Assembly (NCBI GenBank): GCA_910578865.1
Contig: CAJTRM010000025.1
Coordinates: forward strand, 1 to 40,533
Direction of reading: 5' to 3'
DNA: 40,533 nucleotides
Source of the DNA: an uncultured Dorea sp.
Lineage (GTDB): Bacteria > Bacillota_A > Clostridia > Lachnospirales > Lachnospiraceae
The position numbers and the translations under genes were made by a program. Positions 8,081 through 15,353 of this stretch are shown piece by piece (the stretch's first letter is position 1; every line of letters begins with the position of its first letter). The notes beneath the pieces were generated by a model that was not told the origin of the DNA, made no database searches, and saw only the letters and a program-made list of their open reading frames with translations.

Positions 8081-8825
8081 AAAACGTGCCAAACAGCCCT
8101 ATGTCATTACAAGGGTCCATATCAGAATCTATACGATAGAAGAACTGTGCTATTATATCTGCAACAATCTCTATCTGCTGGACTATACGCTGATGAATCA
8201 GCAGCTGTGTGAGTGGATCGCGGAGGAACTGCAGATGAAAAGGCTGGCAGAAGAACTTCTGGATGAGATGGGGAAGAATTGTACGGTGGAACAGTTTGTC
8301 CTGCTTATTTTACAGGGCTCTCATATCTATGCCCACTCAGAGATCAGCAAGATCGAGGGGCTTCTGGAGAGACTGCAGAGCCAGAACAGTGTGGAAAAGG
8401 CGAAATACAAAGCAGACAGCCTGCTTCAGAGTAAAGAGTATGCAGCGGCAATTCTGGTCTACCAGTCAATGATACATGAGGAGTGGGATAATTCTGTGCC
8501 GAAATCTTTCTATGGAAAGGTGTACGGGTGTCTGGGAACGGCCTATGGGAGGCTGTTTTTGTATGCAGAGGCTGCTGCTGCCTATAAGGAGGGGTATGCC
8601 CTCTGTGAGGATACGGACATGCTGAAGGCTTATCTGTATTGCTGCTACAGATATATGAAGCCGGCGGCTTATGTAAAGATGCTGTCGGGCAATTCCATGT
8701 ATCTGAGCATGGATTCTCTTCTGAAGGAGGATCTGAAAAATACACATGCACATGCGAACCTGGATATTGAGGAGACGCAGCTTGAAGTGTGGAAAAATGA
8801 ATACCGCAGGAGCGGTAAAAGCTGA
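8055..8825 (+). CDS. TPR-like helical protein, third gene of the DUF5717/5716 operon
   Basis: This 256-aa protein is all-helical in appearance. Residues about 115-205 look like tandem TPR units (KADSLLQSKEYAAAILVYQSM, CLGTAYGRLFLYAEAAAAYKEGY). The N-terminal half (IYTIEELCYYICNNLYLLDYTLMN) is a distinct conserved-looking segment with many Tyr and Leu. The ATG at 8055 lies inside the end of the DUF5716 gene and has a GGAGG site 5 bases before it, so translation is coupled. I do not recognise a named family with certainty. Context says it acts with DUF5717 and DUF5716, perhaps as an adaptor. The final residues (NEYRRSGKS) are basic. Confidence 0.8.
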   Translation: MGSLILCHKKRAKQPYVITRVHIRIYTIEELCYYICNNLYLLDYTLMNQQLCEWIAEELQMKRLAEELLDEMGKNCTVEQFVLLILQGSHIYAHSEISKIEGLLERLQSQNSVEKAKYKADSLLQSKEYAAAILVYQSMIHEEWDNSVPKSFYGKVYGCLGTAYGRLFLYAEAAAAYKEGYALCEDTDMLKAYLYCCYRYMKPAAYVKMLSGNSMYLSMDSLLKEDLKNTHAHANLDIEETQLEVWKNEYRRSGKS

Positions 8826-8866
8826 GATACGGGACAGGAGATACGAAAAAAATAAATATGCCGGGA

Positions 8867-8895
8867 TTGACAAGAGCAGAGGGATGTGGTAATAT
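8867..8895 (+). promoter_or_regulatory. sigma-A promoter for the amino-acid ABC operon
   Basis: TTGACA (8867-8872) and TAATAT (8890-8895) are separated by exactly 17 bases. The leader to the ATG at 8989 is about 85 bases. Confidence 0.8.
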
Positions 8896-8988
8896 AACAG
8901 GGCAGTTTAGCGTGGTAAAGCAGTCAATTGGTAGCACAAAGAAGCGGACGGCGCACAAACTGTTACAGACGACAGGAGGAAAGAGATT

Positions 8989-9807
8989 ATGAAAAAGAGA
9001 CTGGCATTACTACTGGCCCTCACACTGATGGCAGCGGCAGTTTTATCCGGATGCGGAAGTAAGGAAAAAAAAGCTGACAATAAAGAAAAAGAGTATGCAG
9101 AGAAAAAATCCGGAGATACATTTACCGTCGGATTTGATCAGGATTTCCCGCCGATGGGATTTGTCGGGGACGACGGGGAGTATACAGGGTTTGACCTGGA
9201 ACTGGCGGCTGAGGTCTGCAAAAGGCTTGAACTTGAATTTGTACCGAAGCCGATCGCATGGGATGCCAAGGATGCAGAGCTTGGCTCCGGCGGAATAGAC
9301 TGTATCTGGAACGGCTTTACCATGAACGGAAGAGAAGACGATTATACCTGGACAGATGCGTATCTGAATAATCAGCAGGTATTTGTAGTGAAGGCAGATG
9401 CTGGGATTGAGTCTGAAAAGGATCTGGAAGGCAAGGTTGTGGACGTACAGACAGATTCATCTGCACAGGCTGCGCTGGAGGAACAGCCGGAGCTTGTGGG
9501 AACATTTGCGGATCTTGAGGTAGTGGCGGACTATAATACGGGATTTATGAATCTGGAGTCCGGTGCTGTGGATGCGGTGGCGATGGATATTGTTGTGGCA
9601 TCTTATCAGATTGAGAAGCGGGGAGCTGATTTCAAGATCCTGGATTACGAGATTGCCGCAGAGGAGTACGGCGTAGGCTTTGCGAAAGGAAATGAAGCAG
9701 TGCGCGATCAGATACAGGATACATTGAAGGAGATGGCAGAGGACGGGACTCTGGCAGAGATTTCCGCAAGATGGTTCGGGGAAGATATTACAACAATCGG
9801 AAAATAA
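8989..9807 (+). CDS. polar amino-acid ABC transporter, substrate-binding lipoprotein
   Basis: This 272-aa protein starts with a lipoprotein signal (MKKRLALLLALTLMAAAVLSGC, cysteine at 22), so it is anchored outside the membrane. After a Lys/Glu-rich linker it follows the SBP family 3 pattern: TFTVGFDQDFPPMGF, YTGFDLELAAEVCKRL, WDAKDAELGSGGIDCIWNGFT, and AVDAVAMDIVVASYQI. The Arg/Asp ligand contacts of glutamine/cystine binders cannot be told apart by eye, so the amino acid carried is unknown. The ribosome site is AGGAGG about 10 bases before the ATG. It heads a binding protein-permease-ATPase operon, with a hairpin between it and the permease that could keep the binding protein in excess. Confidence 0.93.
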   Translation: MKKRLALLLALTLMAAAVLSGCGSKEKKADNKEKEYAEKKSGDTFTVGFDQDFPPMGFVGDDGEYTGFDLELAAEVCKRLELEFVPKPIAWDAKDAELGSGGIDCIWNGFTMNGREDDYTWTDAYLNNQQVFVVKADAGIESEKDLEGKVVDVQTDSSAQAALEEQPELVGTFADLEVVADYNTGFMNLESGAVDAVAMDIVVASYQIEKRGADFKILDYEIAAEEYGVGFAKGNEAVRDQIQDTLKEMAEDGTLAEISARWFGEDITTIGK

Positions 9808-9832
9808 ATAATTTCTGAACAGGAAACGGGTT

Positions 9833-9873
9833 GTCGTAAAAAGGGGCTGCGGCTTTTGCGACAGCCTTTTTTT
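9833..9873 (+). terminator. partial terminator/attenuator between binding protein and permease
   Basis: GGCTG (9845-9849) pairs with CAGCC (9862-9866) and is followed by seven T (9867-9873), a weak intrinsic terminator. An alternative stem uses GTCGTAAAA (9833-9841) with TTTTGCGAC (9854-9862) and shares bases with the first, so the two cannot form together. A leaky terminator here would lower permease and ATPase relative to the binding protein. Confidence 0.6.
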
Positions 9874-9908
9874 CGGAGATACGTTTTCTTAAGAGAGGAG
9901 AAATACAT

Positions 9909-10559
9909 ATGGCAGTTTCAGTCATGTTAAGTAAATTAGGTGAAGGTATGATGGTGTCACTGATGATATTTGCAGTGACCCTGGTGTTTTCGCTGCCCCT
10001 GGGGCTTCTGGTATCCTTTGGGCGCATGGCGAAAAATCCGGTGATCCGTACGGTGTTTAAGATCTATATTTCCATCATGCGGGGAACCCCGCTGATGCTC
10101 CAGCTGATGGTCATTAACTTCGGGCCGTATTATCTGCTTGGCATCCCGAATACGCCGTCCTGGAAGAATACGGCGGTGGCAGTGGGATTTGTGCTGAACT
10201 ATGCGGCATATTTTGCGGAGATCTATCGGGGAGGCATCGAATCGATGCCGAAAGGGCAGTACGAGGCGGCGCATATTTTGGGTTACAGTCGTTCGCAGAC
10301 ATTTCTGAGGATTATCCTGCCTCAGGTGATCAAGACGATCCTTCCGTCGGTTACCAATGAGACGATCACCCTGGTAAAGGATACGTCTCTTGCATTTACC
10401 ATCGGAATCCTGGAGATGTTTACGATATCAAAGGCATTGGCATCTTCCCAGGTGACCATGCTTCCTTATGTTTTTGCAGGGATATTTTATTATGTATTTA
10501 ATTTTGTTGTGGCCTTTCTTATGGAATGCCTGGAAAAGAAACTGAATTACTACAGGTAG
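9909..10559 (+). CDS. polar amino-acid ABC transporter, permease
   Basis: This 216-aa integral membrane protein of the HisM/GlnP type has about five transmembrane helices (for example residues 15-36, 59-80, 91-101 and 188-206). The EAA loop that docks the ATPase reads EAAHILGYSRSQTFLRIILPQ with the conserved glycine. The N-terminal motif RGTPLMLQLMVI is typical of the family. AGAGGAG precedes the ATG by about 9 bases. It follows the binding protein after a leaky-terminator-like hairpin and is followed within 10 bases by the ATPase. One permease gene is enough, because such systems work as homodimers. Confidence 0.94.
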   Translation: MAVSVMLSKLGEGMMVSLMIFAVTLVFSLPLGLLVSFGRMAKNPVIRTVFKIYISIMRGTPLMLQLMVINFGPYYLLGIPNTPSWKNTAVAVGFVLNYAAYFAEIYRGGIESMPKGQYEAAHILGYSRSQTFLRIILPQVIKTILPSVTNETITLVKDTSLAFTIGILEMFTISKALASSQVTMLPYVFAGIFYYVFNFVVAFLMECLEKKLNYYR

Positions 10560-10568
10560 GAGGATATC

Positions 10569-11258
10569 ATGAGTTTACTGGAAATGAAGCATATTAAGAA
10601 AAGTTTCGGCGAGGTAGAGGTGCTTAAGGATATTTCCCTCAAGATAGAAAAAGGGGAGGTGCTGGGGATTATCGGACCGTCCGGTTCCGGCAAATCTACA
10701 CTTCTTCGCTGCGCAACCGGCCTGGAGACGCAGGATTTTGGTGAGATCCATTATGAAGGGACGTTCGGTCTGGTGTTTCAGAATTTTAACCTGTTTCCTC
10801 ATTTTTCTGTGATGAAAAATATTACAGACGCTCCGCTGCGTGTGCAGAAACGGAAGAAAGAGGAGGTTTATCAGGAGGCAAGGGAGCTTCTTGGTAAAAT
10901 GGGCCTTGAGGACAAGGAGGATGCTTATCCTTATCAGCTTTCCGGCGGCCAGCAGCAGCGGGTGTCGATCGCCAGAGCCCTTGCCATGAAGCCGGATATC
11001 CTGTTTTTTGACGAGCCTACGTCTGCGCTTGACCCGGAGCTTACCGGCGAGATCTTAAAGGTCATTAAGGACCTGGCGGCAGAGCATATGACCATGGTGA
11101 TCGTTACCCATGAGATGAGTTTTGCGGCAAATGTATCGGATCAGATCATCTTTATGGAGCAGGGAGTTATCGAGGTACAGGGCACGCCGGAGGAGGTGTT
11201 CGGTTCCGGACATGAGAGGATGAAGGAATTCCTCGGGAAATTGGCAAGTCCTGTGTAA
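10569..11258 (+). CDS. polar amino-acid ABC transporter, ATP-binding protein (short variant)
   Basis: This 229-aa ATPase is of the GlnQ/HisP type. Walker A is GPSGSGKST (about residues 36-44), the Q-loop region is FGLVFQNFNLFPH, the signature is LSGGQQQRVSIARAL, Walker B is ILFFDEPTSALDPE, and the switch histidine is in VIVTHEMSF. Typical family members are about 240-250 aa. Here the strand-loop between Walker A and the Q-loop is about 15 residues shorter (EIHYEGTFGLVFQ, with the usual linker of charged residues missing). The reading frame and all catalytic motifs are intact, so it should be functional. It is the last gene of the importer operon. Confidence 0.93.
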   Translation: MSLLEMKHIKKSFGEVEVLKDISLKIEKGEVLGIIGPSGSGKSTLLRCATGLETQDFGEIHYEGTFGLVFQNFNLFPHFSVMKNITDAPLRVQKRKKEEVYQEARELLGKMGLEDKEDAYPYQLSGGQQQRVSIARALAMKPDILFFDEPTSALDPELTGEILKVIKDLAAEHMTMVIVTHEMSFAANVSDQIIFMEQGVIEVQGTPEEVFGSGHERMKEFLGKLASPV

Positions 11259-11263
11259 CATGA

Positions 11264-11292
11264 TTGCTTTTCCATTCAGGTTGTATTATACT
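11264..11292 (+). promoter_or_regulatory. sigma-A promoter for purB
   Basis: TTGCTT (11264-11269) and TATACT (11287-11292) are 17 bases apart. Transcription would start near 11299, giving a leader of about 85 bases that contains a small GC hairpin (ACGCC/GGCGT near 11306-11320) without a U-tract. This placement also rules out the ATG at 11298 as the gene start. Confidence 0.7.
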
Positions 11293-11384
11293 TAGACATG
11301 CACGGGACGCCTTTCGGGCGTTTCCGGTATCAGGACAGAAACAAATTTAAATCAGGAACAGGAATGGAGCAGGAGAAGAGTATT

Positions 11385-12818
11385 ATGACAAACGACAGAT
11401 ATCAAAGTCCGCTTTCAGAGCGTTATGCAAGCCGGGAAATGCAGTATATCTTTTCGCCGGATAAAAAGTTCCGTACGTGGAGAAAACTCTGGATTGCACT
11501 GGCGGAGACAGAGAAGGAGCTGGGGCTTCCGATCACACAGGAGCAGATTGATGAATTGAAAGAACACATGGACGACATAAACTATGAAGTGGCAAAGGAG
11601 CGGGAGAAGCTGGTACGCCACGATGTCATGTCTCATGTATATGCCTACGGACAGCAGTGCCCGAAAGCGAAGGGGATCATTCATCTGGGCGCTACGTCCT
11701 GTTATGTCGGGGACAATACAGATATGATCCTGATGTCCGAGGCTCTTGAGCTTGTAGAGAAAAAGCTTGTAAATGTAATTGCCGCCCTTGCAGAGTTTGC
11801 AGGGGAGCACAAGGATCTTCCGACCCTTGCATTCACCCACTTTCAGCCGGCGCAGCCCACTACTGTAGGGAAGCGTGCGACGCTGTGGATGCAGGAATTC
11901 TGTATGGACCTTGAGGATCTTAAATATGTAAAGAAAAGCCTTAAGCTTCTCGGTTCTAAGGGGACTACGGGCACGCAGGCAAGCTTTCTGGAACTTTTTG
12001 AGGGCGACCAGGAGAAGATTGACAGGATTGACCCGATGATTGCAGAAAAGATGGGATTTGAGGCATGCTATCCGGTGTCCGGGCAGACGTATTCCCGCAA
12101 GGTGGATACAAGAGTGCTGAACGTGCTGGCGGGAATTGCGGCGAGCGCGCATAAGATGTCCAATGACATCCGTCTGCTGCAGCACCTGAAGGAGGTTGAG
12201 GAGCCGTTTGAGAAAAATCAGATCGGTTCTTCTGCGATGGCTTATAAGAGGAACCCGATGCGGAGTGAGAGGATTGCGTCCCTGTCCAGATATGTAATGG
12301 CAGACGCCCTGAATCCTGCGGTAACCTCCGCGGCCCAGTGGTTTGAGAGAACGTTGGATGATTCTGCCAATAAGAGGCTGAGCGTGCCGGAGGGCTTCCT
12401 TGCCACAGACGGTATCCTGGATCTCTGCCTGAATGTGGCGGACGGCCTGGTAGTATACCCGAAGGTGATTGAAAAGCGTCTGATGTCCGAGCTTCCGTTT
12501 ATGGCAACAGAGAATATTATGATGGATGCCGTAAAGGCCGGCGGGGACAGGCAGGAGCTCCACGAGAGGATCCGGGAACTGTCCATGGAGGCTGGGCGCA
12601 ATGTAAAGGAAAAGGGGCTGGATAATAATCTCCTTGAGCTGATCGCGGCAGATCCGGCATTTGGGTTAAGTCTTGATAAACTCAAAGAATCTATGGATCC
12701 GTCAAAATATGTAGGACGTGCTCCTCAGCAGGTGGAGACCTATTTAAGAGAGGTTATCCGTCCGCTTCTTAGTGAGCATGAGGAGATGCTGGGCGTTAAA
12801 GCTGAGATCAATGTATAA
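11385..12818 (+). CDS. purB: adenylosuccinate lyase
   Basis: PurB cleaves fumarate from SAICAR and from adenylosuccinate in purine synthesis. The 477-aa product carries the fumarase/aspartase superfamily signature GSSAMAYKRNPMRSE (with the catalytic serine loop), the early motif HDVMSHVYAYGQQCPKAKG, and THFQPAQPTTVGKR with its catalytic-region histidine. I choose the ATG at 11385, with AGGAG at 11371-11375. A longer in-frame extension to 11298 would begin at the predicted transcription start and is rejected. A strong terminator follows. It has its own promoter and stands as a single-gene unit; no other purine genes are next to it. Confidence 0.96.
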   Translation: MTNDRYQSPLSERYASREMQYIFSPDKKFRTWRKLWIALAETEKELGLPITQEQIDELKEHMDDINYEVAKEREKLVRHDVMSHVYAYGQQCPKAKGIIHLGATSCYVGDNTDMILMSEALELVEKKLVNVIAALAEFAGEHKDLPTLAFTHFQPAQPTTVGKRATLWMQEFCMDLEDLKYVKKSLKLLGSKGTTGTQASFLELFEGDQEKIDRIDPMIAEKMGFEACYPVSGQTYSRKVDTRVLNVLAGIAASAHKMSNDIRLLQHLKEVEEPFEKNQIGSSAMAYKRNPMRSERIASLSRYVMADALNPAVTSAAQWFERTLDDSANKRLSVPEGFLATDGILDLCLNVADGLVVYPKVIEKRLMSELPFMATENIMMDAVKAGGDRQELHERIRELSMEAGRNVKEKGLDNNLLELIAADPAFGLSLDKLKESMDPSKYVGRAPQQVETYLREVIRPLLSEHEEMLGVKAEINV

Positions 12819-12882
12819 GGATTATTGATAAAAAAATAGCAAAATAACCAAAAATTTGTCAATCTTAATAAAATGTTAAGAA

Positions 12883-12926
12883 ACGAGAACGGCGGAAATG
12901 CGTGATTTATCGCTGTTCTCGTTTTT
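12883..12926 (+). terminator. intrinsic terminator after purB
   Basis: ACGAGAACGGCG (12883-12894) pairs with CGCTGTTCTCGT (12911-12922, one G-U pair) across a 16-base loop and is followed by a T-tract (12922-12926). Confidence 0.85.
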
Positions 12927-12995
12927 GATTTTCTGCTTTTGTCGACAGGAAATTTGTGGAAAATTAATAAAAAAACTATAAAAACTTGATAAATA

Positions 12996-13024
12996 TTGCA
13001 TAAAAATTGGCAAAATGTTATTAT
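12996..13024 (+). promoter_or_regulatory. probable promoter of the AGCS symporter gene
   Basis: TTGCAT (12996-13001) and TATTAT (13019-13024) are separated by 17 bases in an AT-rich stretch. A TTGGCA at 13007-13012 is an alternative -35 with a poorer partner. Confidence 0.5.
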
Positions 13025-13076
13025 AGATAATGTGAATGAAAGGATTCATAATATCTATAGAAAAAGGGGGAACACG

Positions 13077-14453
13077 ATGGAAAAAGTATTAAATGATGTT
13101 TTTTCGACATTAGGAAGCTATCTGTCAAACTACATTCTGATTGCAGCCCTTCTGGGCGGCGGTATCTGGTTTACAGTAAGGCTTGGTTTCATTCAGGTGA
13201 AAGGTTTCGGAGAGGGAATGAGAAGGACCTTCGGCGGAATGTTCAAGAAAGGTGACAAGAGTGAAGCGGGAGCTGACGGAATGTCATCATTTCAGGCGCT
13301 TGCAACAGCAATTGCAGCGCAGGTAGGTACCGGAAATATTGCCGGAGCAGCGACGGCGCTTGCAGTAGGAGGTCCCGGAGCGATCTTCTGGATGTGGATC
13401 GCTGCTTTCCTTGGAATGGCTACCATTTATGCCGAGGCAATTATGGCACAGAAATACAAAAAAGTCGGAGACGACGGGGAAGTGACAGGAGGACCTGTTT
13501 ATTATATCCGTGCAGCTTTCTCCGGCGGCTTTGGAAAAGTGCTGGCAGGAATTTTTGCAATTCTGATCACGCTGGCCCTCGGCTTTATGGGAAATGCAGT
13601 ACAGTCTAATTCTATTGCAGCAGCCTTTAATACAGCATTCGGTATGCCGCAGTGGATCATGGGAGCTATTCTTGCAGTGCTTGCGCTGTTTGTATTCCTT
13701 GGCGGTACCGGACGTATTGCAAAGATTACGGAGCTGATCGTTCCGGTTATGGCAGCATTTTATATTCTGGGATCCCTGGTTGTGATCATCTACAACTTTA
13801 AAGAGATTCCGTATGCGTTCCAGGCAATCGTTGTGGGTGCGTTCGCACCATCTTCTATTGTCGGAGGTGCAGCCGGTGCAACGGTTAAGCTTGCCCTGAC
13901 CAAGGGTGTTGCTCGCGGGCTTTTCTCCAATGAAGCAGGTATGGGTTCTACACCTCACGCACATGCGGTTGCTAAGGTAAAACATCCGGTAGAGCAGGGG
14001 TATGTTGCAATGATCGGTGTGTTCATCGATACTTTTGTAATCCTGAACCTGACGGCACTGGTAATCATTACAACACATGCGATCCCGACAGGGAAGACAG
14101 GGGCAGAGCTGAGCCAGTATGCATTCTCTACCTTGTATGGAAAGGGAGGAGACGTCTTCATTGCAATCTGTATGTTCTTCTTCGCATTCTCTACGATCCT
14201 CGGATGGTATTTCTTCGGGCAGGCCAATATCAAATACTTATTCGGGGCAAAAGCAGTGAAGGTTTATTCTGTGATCGTTGCCGTATGTGTATTCCTTGGT
14301 TCGCTGGCTGAGGTAGAACTTGTATGGACCATGCAGGATTGTTTCAATTCTCTGATGGTACTGCCGAATATTCTGGCATTGTTTGCACTCAGCGGTACAA
14401 TCAAGAAAGTGCATGATGATTACTTCAAAAACTTCAAAAAGAAGAGTGAGTAA
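13077..14453 (+). CDS. sodium:alanine/glycine symporter (AGCS family)
   Basis: This 458-aa membrane protein belongs to the alanine/glycine:cation symporter family (AlsT/DagA type). It has about ten hydrophobic helices and the family stretches FQALATAIAAQVGTGNIAGAATAL, GGPGAIFWMWIAAFLGMATIYAEA and KGVARGLFSNEAGMGSTPHAHA. The start is the ATG at 13077, after a purine-rich AAAAAGGGGG. The upstream in-frame extension to 12996 overlaps the promoter and is rejected. It lies immediately before the glycine-riboswitch-controlled reductase operon on the same strand, so glycine (or alanine) uptake to feed the reductase is the likely role. The substrate preference is inference. Confidence 0.93.
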   Translation: MEKVLNDVFSTLGSYLSNYILIAALLGGGIWFTVRLGFIQVKGFGEGMRRTFGGMFKKGDKSEAGADGMSSFQALATAIAAQVGTGNIAGAATALAVGGPGAIFWMWIAAFLGMATIYAEAIMAQKYKKVGDDGEVTGGPVYYIRAAFSGGFGKVLAGIFAILITLALGFMGNAVQSNSIAAAFNTAFGMPQWIMGAILAVLALFVFLGGTGRIAKITELIVPVMAAFYILGSLVVIIYNFKEIPYAFQAIVVGAFAPSSIVGGAAGATVKLALTKGVARGLFSNEAGMGSTPHAHAVAKVKHPVEQGYVAMIGVFIDTFVILNLTALVIITTHAIPTGKTGAELSQYAFSTLYGKGGDVFIAICMFFFAFSTILGWYFFGQANIKYLFGAKAVKVYSVIVAVCVFLGSLAEVELVWTMQDCFNSLMVLPNILALFALSGTIKKVHDDYFKNFKKKSE

Positions 14454-14479
14454 TCTTGCATAAAAAATGACAATTAAGC

Positions 14480-14508
14480 TTGTGCAAATGCACCAAATTA
14501 GTTATAAT
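14480..14508 (+). promoter_or_regulatory. sigma-A promoter of the glycine reductase operon
   Basis: TTGTGC (14480-14485) and TATAAT (14503-14508) are 17 bases apart. The transcript start near 14515 lies about 95 bases before the riboswitch. The leader between contains a 7-bp hairpin, AGGCAAT (14556-14562) with ATTGCCT (14576-14582). Confidence 0.7.
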
Positions 14509-14611
14509 CTTTATAATCGGTTGAAAATGAATTAACAATCGGTTATTATAGAGACAGGCAATATTACATATTGAGATTGCCTATAACAGAAAGTAAATAG
14601 TGGGGTTGAAA

Positions 14612-14717
14612 TTTCTCAAGAGAGAGCTTTGTTTTTAAAAGCCGCCGAAGAGGCAAGCCGGATATATGATGGTGAACATAGAGAACGGTGAAACTTTCAG
14701 GCAAAAGGACGGGGAAA
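14612..14717 (+). ncRNA. glycine riboswitch aptamer (gcvT type)
   Basis: The conserved core of the glycine aptamer is present: GCCGAAGAGGCAAGCC around 14644-14659, and GGTGAAACTTTCAGGCAAAAGG ending near 14708, followed by GACGGGG. P1 closes between TTTCTC (14612-14617) and GGGAAA (14712-14717). It precedes an intrinsic terminator and the glycine reductase genes, so glycine binding should favour read-through (an ON switch). That direction is inference from the pathway and from other glycine-catabolism riboswitches. Confidence 0.9.
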
Positions 14718-14724
14718 CGTACCA

Positions 14725-14810
14725 CATTCTGAATCTTGTGCTGTATGATAAGGCTTACTTGAAGATATGTTTGTTATCCGGGCAAATTATTATCAGGGCA
14801 AAAGACAGGA
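14725..14810 (+). other. degenerate second glycine aptamer (ghost)
   Basis: Immediately after the intact aptamer, CAGGGCAAAAGACAGG (14794-14809) mirrors the 3' core CAGGCAAAAGGACGGG of the first aptamer. The 5' core GCCGAAG is not present in the expected place. This looks like the decayed second half of a tandem glycine riboswitch, now serving as linker and expression platform directly before the terminator. The 5' limit is approximate. Confidence 0.4.
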
Positions 14811-14854
14811 AGGACGGCTTGTGCACATGATTGTGTTTAAGGCGTCCTTTTTTT
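14811..14854 (+). terminator. riboswitch-controlled intrinsic terminator
   Basis: AGGACG (14811-14816) pairs with CGTCCT (14843-14848). The same stem continues inward through CTT/AAG and GCACA/TGTGT, and seven T follow (14848-14854). It stands between the glycine aptamer and grdX, the classical place for a transcriptional expression platform. Confidence 0.88.
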
Positions 14855-14895
14855 ACACCAAATTTTCTATAGCCTGGAGAGGGAGGGTGATTCCG

Positions 14896-15282
14896 GTGGG
14901 GCAGAGGAACTACATAGTTATTACCAATAATCCGCTGGTTTCAGATAAGCTTCATGAGATCCGCGAAGTGATATATAAGGAAGCTTCCTATGAGGGACTC
15001 TTAGCTGAAGTCAGAGACAGAATACACGAAGGGCATGTACTTTTGACGCACCCGTTATCCGGCAGCGTCAAGCCCAATGAGACACCATACAAATCTGTAT
15101 TGATATCATCGGGAAAGGGGGAGATAGACGAGAGGTCCCTTTCGATTATTGAAAGTGCAATACAGGCATGCCGGAAGTTTGAGGATAAGACCGGCAGGTA
15201 CAGCGCCGGAGTGCTAGAGGACTTTCAGTTGATCGACTGGACTTTGCTGGAGAGCGGGCTGGCATCGGCAGATGCGTGGTAA
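14896..15282 (+). CDS. grdX: GrdX family protein
   Basis: GrdX is a small conserved protein encoded first in many glycine, sarcosine and betaine reductase operons; its biochemical role is unknown. The product (128 aa) shows the family stretches NYIVITNNPLVSDK and EGHVLLTHPLSGSVKPNETPYKS. The open frame extends upstream to 14767, but that part lies across the riboswitch terminator, so it cannot be the real start. GTG at 14896 has GGGAGG (14881-14886) 9 bases upstream; GTG at 14887 abuts the ribosome site. The gene is 71 bases before grdE. The call rests on sequence style plus position. Confidence 0.88.
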   Translation: MGQRNYIVITNNPLVSDKLHEIREVIYKEASYEGLLAEVRDRIHEGHVLLTHPLSGSVKPNETPYKSVLISSGKGEIDERSLSIIESAIQACRKFEDKTGRYSAGVLEDFQLIDWTLLESGLASADAW

Positions 15283-15353
15283 GTCACGGGAGAGGTTGTA
15301 AAGCATTGCAGCTAAACAATAAATAATAATTCTTTTGAAGGAGGGAACCACAA

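Noticed and set aside
11415..12563. A 382-codon open frame on the minus strand inside purB
   Set aside because: It is antisense to a highly conserved gene, its translation is His/Leu/Arg-rich with no family resemblance, and it has no ribosome site. It is a frame shadow.
13287..14078. A 263-codon minus-strand frame inside the AGCS symporter gene
   Set aside because: The translation is Cys/His/Asn-rich low-quality sequence, fully antisense to a conserved transporter.
14767..14895. N-terminal extension of grdX
   Set aside because: It crosses the riboswitch terminator and has no ribosome site; the GTG at 14896 does.
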